Made by a program: the position numbers and the translations under genes. This document shows positions 7,298 through 13,048 of a stretch of 25,061 bases of DNA, piece by piece (the first letter of the stretch is position 1; every line of letters begins with the position of its first letter). The notes under the pieces were generated by a model. That model searched no databases, was not told the origin of the DNA, and saw only the letters and a list, made by a program, of their open reading frames with translations. This DNA comes from a virus. The stretch covers positions 1 to 25,061 of the IMG/VR virus record IMGVR_UViG_3300025769_000779; one strand, 5' to 3'.

Positions 7298-7310
7298 TAT
7301 AACTAGAACA
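7275..7310 (+). promoter_or_regulatory. Candidate sigma70-type promoter for the SSB-like gene
   Basis: A perfect TTGACA -35 (7275-7280), a 17-base spacer, and TATAAC (7298-7303) as -10, with TG at 7295-7296 making an extended -10. It overlaps the end of the polymerase gene. The predicted start near 7310 leaves about 25 bases before the ATG at 7336, with AAAGGAG at 7319-7325. This is the best match to a bacterial housekeeping promoter I found in the window. It would allow the DNA-binding protein, needed in quantity, to be expressed above the polymerase. Confidence 0.55.
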
Positions 7311-7335
7311 CTTAAAACAAAAGGAGTTTATATAT

Positions 7336-8223
7336 ATGAATATAGATACAAATAACTTTGCTGATATGGCACAGAAGATGGGCATGGGAGTAGACATGAC
7401 ACAAAAGAAACAGACAGCACAACTCGCTCGTCTAAAGATACAACACTCTCCTATTATGGGAGAGGTTGAAGTCAAGGGTAAAAAAACACAGGCTGCTATA
7501 GTCAATAGTGGTTCTTATAAGATAGATGATCTATCCAATGAGAGTGTATTTTACTCTGACGATATTACAATCAGACCTTACGTACAAAGGTTTATGTATA
7601 AGAAGTTTGTAAAGCCTGAATCAGGCAAAGGTTTTTATGTAAAGACTATCATGGCAGACAACTTAAACGTTGACCTCAAAGATAATATGGGTGGTTTTAA
7701 TTGTGGTAAACCTGCAGGATATGTTAAGGATTACCAAGCACTACCCCCAAAAACTAAAGACCTCTTGAAGAGTATCAAGAGAGTGAGGGTACTGATTGGA
7801 ACTCTATCAGCAGGGTCTGTTCTTAATGCTGATGGAAATGATGCAATGGAGATTGCTAACCTACCATTCATATGGGAAGTTGACAACAGAGATGCATTTA
7901 AAATAATGGGAGAACCTATTTCAAAGATTGGAAGTAGGAAGCACCTTCCTGTGCAGTACACAATAGGGTTAGGTTCAGAAGAAAGAAAGTTACCTAATGG
8001 TAATTCATACTACCTTCCGACAGCATCTTTAAACAAAGATATGTTAGACGTAGAGGATGACACACAAGATAACTTTACAAATTTTATGCAGTGGATTGAG
8101 AATTATAATTCTTATATATTCAATGCATGGAATGAGAAAGCTAAACCTACTGACACATTGACTACCTCTGATAGAGATATAGTCAAAGACCTTGTTGACG
8201 TAGACGATGGGATACCTTTTTAG
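7336..8223 (+). CDS. Probable single-stranded DNA-binding protein
   Basis: A 295-residue protein lying between DNA polymerase and exonuclease, the position of an SSB in many phage replication blocks. The body is not recognisable as a standard OB-fold by eye, but the last residues, DVDDGIPF (288-295), closely copy the DDDIPF tip by which bacterial SSBs recruit partner proteins. A stretch rich in Asp and Thr precedes it (residues about 270-290) and resembles the flexible acidic linker. T7 gp2.5 has an analogous acidic, Phe-ended tail. The central part contains conserved-looking basic and aromatic patches (ITIRPYVQRFMYKKF, 75-89). It has a strong ribosome binding site and its own candidate promoter. 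The SSB role is inferred from tail and context; a recombination mediator is the alternative. Confidence 0.68.
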   Translation: MNIDTNNFADMAQKMGMGVDMTQKKQTAQLARLKIQHSPIMGEVEVKGKKTQAAIVNSGSYKIDDLSNESVFYSDDITIRPYVQRFMYKKFVKPESGKGFYVKTIMADNLNVDLKDNMGGFNCGKPAGYVKDYQALPPKTKDLLKSIKRVRVLIGTLSAGSVLNADGNDAMEIANLPFIWEVDNRDAFKIMGEPISKIGSRKHLPVQYTIGLGSEERKLPNGNSYYLPTASLNKDMLDVEDDTQDNFTNFMQWIENYNSYIFNAWNEKAKPTDTLTTSDRDIVKDLVDVDDGIPF

Positions 8224-9071
8224 TGAACTCAGTTCAGGAACTAAAGATACATAGGTATCTTGATAAGGCAATAAAGGGAACTGCCACCATGAGTGATGAC
8301 ACAATTGAACAGGTTGTGTCACACATTCGTGACGCATTAAAGAAACAGTTTAGCAAAGATAAACAAGATACAAAGTTTCGTTTACGAATGTCTAATATAG
8401 GTAAGCCCTATTGCCAACTATGGTTTGAAAAGAATAAACCTGAAGCACGAGTGAAACCCCCTGCTAAATTAGTAATGAATTTTATGTTAGGGGATATCGT
8501 GGAAGCAGTCTTTAAAGGTATACTAAAAGAGTCAAAGGTAAACTATAAAGATGACGAAGGCGAAGTGTCATTAGACATTGATGACAAGACTAGTATCAAA
8601 GGCACGTATGATTTAACTATTGATGGTGCAGTTGATGATATCAAGTCAGCATCTAATTGGTCATACACAAATAAGTTTAGATCGCTTGACTCAGTTAAAG
8701 AGAGTGATCCCTTTGGTTACATAGGACAACTAGCAGGTTATGCGAAGGCATCTAAGAAAAGGATAGGTGGTTGGTGGGTAATAAATAAAAACAATGCAGA
8801 CTTTAAATACATACCTGCCACTGATTTAAACTTAGATGATGAGATAAATAAAATAAAGGCTAAGGTTAAACGTCTTGATGAGAATAAATTTGAGAGATGC
8901 TATGAAGCTGAAGACGAAATGTTTAGAGGTAAACCTACAGGCAATAAGATACTAAGTAAGGGTTGTTCCTTCTGTGACTTTCGTTTCACATGTTGGTCAA
9001 CTCTAGTAGAGAAACCACAAACAATGTCAAAGGCTAAAGAGCCTAGAATTATGCCGTATGTCAGCGTATAG
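8223..9071 (+). CDS. Cas4/RecB-type PD-(D/E)XK exonuclease with iron-sulfur cluster
   Basis: A 282-residue nuclease. Catalytic motifs occur in order: GDIVE (90-94), GTYD with Asp130, DDIKSAS (138-144) with Asp139 and Lys141, and the RecB-family QLAGY motif (169-173). One cysteine before the nuclease core (Cys64 in GKPYCQLWF) and three after it (Cys248, Cys251, Cys257 in GCSFCDFRFTCW) have the layout of the 4Fe-4S staple of Cas4 and AddB nucleases. It would resect DNA ends, degrade host DNA or process recombination intermediates, filling the place of T7 gp6. The start is a GTG overlapping the SSB-like stop (TAGTG); an ATG at 8289 is an alternative that keeps all motifs. Confidence 0.87.
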   Translation: MNSVQELKIHRYLDKAIKGTATMSDDTIEQVVSHIRDALKKQFSKDKQDTKFRLRMSNIGKPYCQLWFEKNKPEARVKPPAKLVMNFMLGDIVEAVFKGILKESKVNYKDDEGEVSLDIDDKTSIKGTYDLTIDGAVDDIKSASNWSYTNKFRSLDSVKESDPFGYIGQLAGYAKASKKRIGGWWVINKNNADFKYIPATDLNLDDEINKIKAKVKRLDENKFERCYEAEDEMFRGKPTGNKILSKGCSFCDFRFTCWSTLVEKPQTMSKAKEPRIMPYVSV

Positions 9072-9513
9072 TGCTAGACAAGTAGCACGAAAGAATGGGT
9101 ATAGGAGTGGCTTGGAAGACACTGTTGCCACTTACTTAACTAACTTGAAGGTATACTTTACCTATGAGAAGTTAAAGATTGAGTGGGAAGACCTTGCATA
9201 TCGCACCTATACCCCTGACTTTGTACTTGACAATGGTATAATAATAGAAACAAAAGGTTTGTTTATTGCATCAGATAGAAGAAAACATATAGCTATTAAG
9301 AAGCAACATCCTAAGTTAGACATACGCTTTGTGTTTACAAATAGTAAAAGAAAACTACGCAAGGGTGCTAAGTCTTCTTATGCTGAGTGGTGTATAAAAT
9401 ATGGCTTCCGTTACCATGATAGGATTATACCTGAAGATTGGTTAAAAGAAAAAGGAAAACGATTAACAAAAACATTTATCTCATACAGAGGTAGGAAAAT
9501 AAAAAGGAGTTAG
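9058..9513 (+). CDS. T7 endonuclease I-like Holliday junction resolvase
   Basis: A 151-residue protein. The active-site residues fall almost exactly where they do in T7 gp3: Glu20 (SGLED), Asp54 (TPDFVLDNG), Glu64 and Lys66 (IIIETKG). T7 has Glu20, Asp55, Glu65 and Lys67. The family cuts four-way junctions and mismatched or branched DNA, and in T7 also helps break down host DNA. The basic C-terminus (GKRLTKTFISYRGRKIKRS) fits DNA binding. It overlaps the exonuclease gene by 14 bases. Together with the endonuclease VII-like protein it gives this phage two structurally unrelated junction resolvases. Confidence 0.9.
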   Translation: MSAYSARQVARKNGYRSGLEDTVATYLTNLKVYFTYEKLKIEWEDLAYRTYTPDFVLDNGIIIETKGLFIASDRRKHIAIKKQHPKLDIRFVFTNSKRKLRKGAKSSYAEWCIKYGFRYHDRIIPEDWLKEKGKRLTKTFISYRGRKIKRS

Positions 9514-9515
9514 CT

Positions 9516-9866
9516 ATGAAAAAAATGGATACTAAATTTTTAAAAGAAGAAGACTTTATTATAAACGTAAGACCTAGCTTAGATAAGAATAGAACTTGGA
9601 CAGGTCAGGTAGAAATAAATATTCTTTCTTCAAAAGAAAATGGATTAAATAATATAGACAATGAAGCTCTGATGCATTTGTGTACATGCATGGCTAGTAT
9701 AGTTCCTATGATGGAAGTAGATAAAGACTTGATGTATGAGATAGAAGAGTTTATAAAAGAATTAAATACAACAGATACAAAAGTAAAAGATCAGTTGACA
9801 ATTAAAAGTAAAGATGGTAATGTCATCTCACTTGATTTTAAAACAAATACAGATGGGAGTGCGTAA
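9516..9866 (+). CDS. Hypothetical protein
   Basis: A 116-residue protein with ATG at 9516, preceded by AAAAAGGAG, one of the stronger ribosome binding sites of the arm. It starts with a short lysine-rich run, has a helical middle with cysteines and methionines (MHLCTCMASIVPMMEVDKD) and an acidic helix (MYEIEEFIKEL). No family is recognised. The last base of its stop is the first base of the next ATG (TAATG). It lies between the resolvase and the DUF3310 gene and is probably part of the same transcript. Confidence 0.72.
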   Translation: MKKMDTKFLKEEDFIINVRPSLDKNRTWTGQVEINILSSKENGLNNIDNEALMHLCTCMASIVPMMEVDKDLMYEIEEFIKELNTTDTKVKDQLTIKSKDGNVISLDFKTNTDGSA

Positions 9867-10156
9867 TGAATGCAACAATAAAAGAGATGATAGAGTTTGA
9901 AGGTAGCAAGAAAACTATGAAAAACAGAGAGCTTGTTGATGATATGGTAAATCATCCACCACACTATAACCAAAAAGGTATTGAGTGTATTGATGCCATA
10001 GAAGCTGCGACAGACACAGGCTTTGAGTATTACCTTCAAGGCAATATAATGAAATACATATGGAGATATAGATACAAGGATGGAATCCAAGACTTGGAGA
10101 AAGCAAGTTGGTATCTGAATAAATTAATAGAGATTACAAATGCAAATAAAAGTTAG
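9866..10156 (+). CDS. DUF3310 protein (nucleotide kinase-like)
   Basis: A 96-residue protein matching DUF3310. VNHPPHYNQKGIECIDAIEA occupies residues 28-47, and NIMKYIWRYRYKDGIQDLEK (60-79) is followed by SWYLNKL. The family is widespread in phages and corresponds to a module of T7 gp1.7, which has nucleotide kinase activity on dGMP and dTMP; whether this short form is active is unknown. Its place just before ribonucleotide reductase fits a role in nucleotide metabolism. The 3' end overlaps the next small gene by 17 bases. Confidence 0.87.
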   Translation: MNATIKEMIEFEGSKKTMKNRELVDDMVNHPPHYNQKGIECIDAIEAATDTGFEYYLQGNIMKYIWRYRYKDGIQDLEKASWYLNKLIEITNANKS

Positions 10157-10319
10157 GATGTGGTTAAACCTAGAGGTAGACCCTGAGGATTATGTTATAC
10201 CATCTGATGGGGATATAACTGAGGAATTAGAAGATGGTATTCGTGAGTATATACATGATATCAATGGAGTAAAAATTAAAACAATGAGAGTAACACAGGA
10301 GATAAAAGATGAACAATGA
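10140..10319 (+). CDS. Small hypothetical protein (59 residues) before ribonucleotide reductase
   Basis: A 59-residue gene that length filters miss. The ATG at 10140 lies inside the DUF3310 gene (17-base overlap) and the TGA at 10317-10319 overlaps the reductase start at 10309 by 11 bases, so it fills the only gap there exactly. The protein starts MQIKVRMWLNLEVDPEDYVI and has an acidic centre (ITEELEDGIREYIHD) with an alternating charged and hydrophobic pattern typical of folded proteins. No function is known. The ribosome binding site is weak, so translation is probably coupled to DUF3310. Perfect tiling and composition make it a likely gene. Confidence 0.78.
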   Translation: MQIKVRMWLNLEVDPEDYVIPSDGDITEELEDGIREYIHDINGVKIKTMRVTQEIKDEQ

Positions 10320-12279
10320 TTATAAATTACCAACAGATTACCAAAACTTTATTGCATTGTCACGTTATGCTAGATGGCTACCTGAAGAAGGCAGAAGAGA
10401 AACGTGGACAGAGACAGTAGATAGATACGTACAGTATATTGTAAAGCACGTATCAAAGAATAATAAACTTGATTTATCTTTAGACTTACAGAATAGAATG
10501 TTTGAAAGCATTGTTAATTTAAATGTGATGCCAAGTATGAGAGCATTAATGACATCAGGTAAAGCATTAGACAGATGTCATGTAGCAGGTTACAACTGTT
10601 CTTACTTACCTGTTGATAGCCCTCGTTCTTTTGATGAATGTATGTACATACTTATGTGTGGTACAGGTGTAGGTTTCTCTGTTGAAAGAGAGAACATTGA
10701 CAAGATGCCTGTAGTTAATGAACACTTTGAAGATAGCACGACTACTATTAAAGTAGGTGACTCACGTTCAGGTTGGGCTAAAGCCTTGCGTGAATTAATT
10801 GCTATGTTATATGTAGGTCAAGTGCCTGAGTTTGATGTAGAAGATGTCAGACCTGCAGGTGCTAGATTAAAAACGTTTGGTGGCAGGGCATCAGGTCCTG
10901 AACCACTCGTAGATTTGTATCGGTTTTGTGTTGCGATATTTAAAGGTGCGGCAGGTAGAAGATTGTATCCTATAGAATGTCACGATATAATGTGCAAGAT
11001 TGGTGAGGTAGTTGTCGTTGGTGGGGTTAGACGATCAGCCCTCATCAGTCTTTCAAATCTAGGAGATGACCAAATGAGACATGCTAAGTCAGGTCAATGG
11101 TGGGAGAATGAAGGTCAACGTGCTCTTGCTAATAACAGTGTAGCTTACAGAGGTAAGATAACTATGGAAACATTTATGCGTGAATGGTTATCTCTTGTAG
11201 AAAGTAAGTCAGGAGAACGTGGTATCTTTAACAGAGACTCAGCTAAGAAACAAGCAGGTAAGAGTGGAAGAAGAGATAATGATCATGCCTTTGGTTGTAA
11301 CCCTTGTAGTGAGATTATACTTAGACCTTATCAGTTCTGTAATCTATCTGAGGTAGTTGTTAGAGCAGAGGATACTGAAGAAACCCTACTAGAAAAAGTT
11401 GAGATGGCTACAGTATTAGGAACATTACAAGCTACTCTTACTGACTTTAAATATCTACGTAAGATATGGAAAGATAATACAGAGGAAGAAAGATTACTTG
11501 GTGTGTCGCTGACAGGTATCATGGATAGTAAATTGTTTAATAGTTACAACTCTATTTATATGGAAGATGGTCAGTATGTTTATGACGAGACATATGCAGG
11601 TGATATCTTAACTAAATTAAAGGAGAAAGCAATTGAGACAAACAAGAAACTTGCAAAGCAATTGGGTATACCTCAATCAACTGCCATCACTTGTGTCAAA
11701 CCTAGTGGTACTGTTTCTCAACTCGTGGATAGTGCAAGTGGCATACATAATAGATACAGCGAGTATTACATTCGCACTGTACGTGGCGACAACAAAGACC
11801 CTTTAACAGAGTTTATGAAGTCTGCAGGTATACCTAACGAACCTGATGTAATGAAGCCTGATAGCACTACAGTGTTTAGCTTTCCTATGAAAGCACCTGA
11901 AGGAGCAGAGACAGACTCAGGAGCAATAGATCAGTTACGTACATGGGCTACCTTTCAAAAGTATTGGTGTGAACATAAACCATCTGTAACTATATCTGTT
12001 AAAGAAGATGATTGGTTAGAGGTTGGAGCTTGGGTATATAAAAACTTTGATGATATATCAGGTATAAGTTTCTTACCACACAGTGATCATACCTATGCAC
12101 AAGCTCCTTATCAAGCAATTGATAAGAAGAAGTACAAACAATTAATTAAAGAAATGCCTAGCAGTGTTGATTGGGATAAGCTCTCAGAGTTTGAGAAGGG
12201 CATAGACAACACAGCAGGAAGTAAAGAACTCGCATGTACAGCAGGTGTGTGTGAAGTCGTAGACATAGTAGCAACATAG
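10309..12279 (+). CDS. nrdJ: Adenosylcobalamin-dependent (class II) ribonucleotide reductase
   Basis: A 656-residue enzyme that would reduce ribonucleotides to deoxyribonucleotides using adenosylcobalamin to form a thiyl radical. The catalytic loop is NPCSE (331-335): Asn331, Cys333 as radical site, Glu335, and Cys344 eleven residues on. The Cys-to-Cys spacing matches Lactobacillus leichmannii RTPR (Cys408/Cys419). The second active-site cysteine lies near the N-terminus (Cys90 or Cys97). The C-terminal redox pair is CTAGVC (Cys643, Cys648), also with RTPR spacing, for re-reduction by thioredoxin. Other conserved parts are CGTGVGFSVE (117-126) and KPSGTVSQL (464-472). AGGAG precedes the ATG. 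It is shorter than RTPR (739 residues). No radical-generating small subunit is present or needed. Confidence 0.95.
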   Translation: MNNDYKLPTDYQNFIALSRYARWLPEEGRRETWTETVDRYVQYIVKHVSKNNKLDLSLDLQNRMFESIVNLNVMPSMRALMTSGKALDRCHVAGYNCSYLPVDSPRSFDECMYILMCGTGVGFSVERENIDKMPVVNEHFEDSTTTIKVGDSRSGWAKALRELIAMLYVGQVPEFDVEDVRPAGARLKTFGGRASGPEPLVDLYRFCVAIFKGAAGRRLYPIECHDIMCKIGEVVVVGGVRRSALISLSNLGDDQMRHAKSGQWWENEGQRALANNSVAYRGKITMETFMREWLSLVESKSGERGIFNRDSAKKQAGKSGRRDNDHAFGCNPCSEIILRPYQFCNLSEVVVRAEDTEETLLEKVEMATVLGTLQATLTDFKYLRKIWKDNTEEERLLGVSLTGIMDSKLFNSYNSIYMEDGQYVYDETYAGDILTKLKEKAIETNKKLAKQLGIPQSTAITCVKPSGTVSQLVDSASGIHNRYSEYYIRTVRGDNKDPLTEFMKSAGIPNEPDVMKPDSTTVFSFPMKAPEGAETDSGAIDQLRTWATFQKYWCEHKPSVTISVKEDDWLEVGAWVYKNFDDISGISFLPHSDHTYAQAPYQAIDKKKYKQLIKEMPSSVDWDKLSEFEKGIDNTAGSKELACTAGVCEVVDIVAT

Positions 12280-12292
12280 AAAGGAGAATATT

Positions 12293-12451
12293 ATGACTGA
12301 AGAAACAAAACCAGTGACAGCTATAGAAGTACAGGAGATGATTATAGGATCACCTGAAAAGATGAAGCTGTTAAATATATTTAATACTTTAATGCAGGAG
12401 AATACTGCACTTAAAAAACAATTAGAGGAAAAGACCAATGCTAAAACGTAG
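12293..12451 (+). CDS. Small hypothetical protein (52 residues) with C-terminal coiled coil
   Basis: A 52-residue gene too short for common cut-offs. AAAGGAG stands about six bases before the ATG at 12293, one of the best ribosome binding sites in the window. The TAG at 12449-12451 overlaps the next start by 14 bases. The N-terminus is acidic and the C-terminal half (LMQENTALKKQLEEK) has heptad-like leucines. No family is recognised. It fills the gap after the reductase, and the start signal makes it a probable real gene, possibly a small regulatory or binding protein. Confidence 0.75.
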   Translation: MTEETKPVTAIEVQEMIIGSPEKMKLLNIFNTLMQENTALKKQLEEKTNAKT

Positions 12452-12683
12452 GCATGGTTTAAAGAAGTATGATGCACCTCTGCGTATACAATTTGATAAA
12501 GGAAGAAGTGCTTTTCATAGAGGTGTAGATTACAACAACAAACTTCTTGTGCCACCATACAGTGCAAACAGTATGCAGTATAGAGAATGGTTACGTGGAT
12601 TTAATTCTGCATTTGCACAAGGTTTAAAGAAGGTTATTAATTATGAAACTAGAAGAGGAAGCAAGGAAGTTTATGCAAGATAA
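12438..12683 (+). CDS. Small basic protein, possibly RMF/CrpP-like
   Basis: An 81-residue basic protein. Residues 22-59 follow the pattern of the ribosome modulation factor / CrpP family: GRSAFHRG, then PPYSANSMQYREWLRGF and an alanine-ended helix. That corresponds to the family's A-x-x-R/x-G ... P-Y ... R-x-x-W-L-x-G-[FW] signature, as I recall it. RMF dimerises 70S ribosomes during hibernation, and phage copies of this fold are of unknown role. The usual Cys before Pro-Tyr is a Pro here. GAGGA lies upstream of the ATG. It overlaps the small gene before it by 14 bases and MazG by up to 41. The gene is probable; the family call is tentative. Confidence 0.6.
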   Translation: MLKRRHGLKKYDAPLRIQFDKGRSAFHRGVDYNNKLLVPPYSANSMQYREWLRGFNSAFAQGLKKVINYETRRGSKEVYAR

Positions 12684-13005
12684 AAACAAATGTCTATTGG
12701 TAGCATCAGACTACCAAACAAAAGCAAAGGAGACTGCCATCTTTCCTAAAGATAAAGCTCTAGAGTATTTAAGTTTGGGGTTGGTTGGTGAAGCAGGTGA
12801 GATAGCTAACAAAGCTAAGAAGGTTATACGTGATAATAAGAAGAGTCACGATCTTGGTGGGGAAATAGGTGATGTCCTATGGTACTGTGCTATGTTAGCT
12901 GACCATTTAAAACTAGACTTAGGATCATTGATGCAATCTAATCTTGATAAGTTAAGTGATAGAAAGCAACGTGGTGTACTAGGAGGTAGTGGGGATAAGA
13001 GATAA
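12643..13005 (+). CDS. mazG: MazG-like nucleotide pyrophosphohydrolase
   Basis: A 120-residue, single-domain MazG-type enzyme. The metal-binding motif is E-x-x-E (Glu50, Glu53 in LVGEAGEIANKAKK) followed by E-x-x-D (Glu74, Asp77 in GGEIGDVLWYCAMLAD). A basic tail (NLDKLSDRKQRGVLGG) is also typical of phage and bacterial copies. These enzymes split nucleoside triphosphates to monophosphates and pyrophosphate. In phages they are thought to remove damaged nucleotides or lower alarmone levels. A second ATG at 12673 with AAGGAAG just before it would cut the overlap with the upstream gene from 41 to 11 bases and keeps every catalytic residue; I cannot decide between the two starts. It is the last gene of the rightward arm. 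Confidence 0.88.
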   Translation: MKLEEEARKFMQDKNKCLLVASDYQTKAKETAIFPKDKALEYLSLGLVGEAGEIANKAKKVIRDNKKSHDLGGEIGDVLWYCAMLADHLKLDLGSLMQSNLDKLSDRKQRGVLGGSGDKR

Positions 13006-13048
13006 TTATTCTAGACGTTGTAGAAATAATCCTATCTCTGTTCCTAGT
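12978..13048. terminator. Long imperfect hairpin at the convergent gene junction, possible bidirectional terminator
   Basis: Bases 12998-13013 pair with 13021-13039 to form a 16-bp stem (bulged at one A and at CC 13031-13032) around a 7-base loop (13014-13020). A further 7 bp, ACTAGGA at 12978-12984 with TCCTAGT at 13042-13048, can close beyond an internal loop. The structure covers the stop codons of both MazG (13003-13005) and the leftward gene (13006-13008). There is no clear U-run on either side, so intrinsic termination is uncertain; it may instead protect 3' ends. Confidence 0.5.

Noticed and set aside
8223-9071. Cas4-like gene as evidence of a CRISPR system
   Set aside because: No repeat-spacer array and no other cas gene was found on either strand; stand-alone Cas4-like nucleases are common in phages.
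9795-9823. TTGACA at 9795 considered as a promoter for the DUF3310/reductase genes
   Set aside because: At the right spacing the -10 would be TAATGT with only three matches, and no extended -10 is present.
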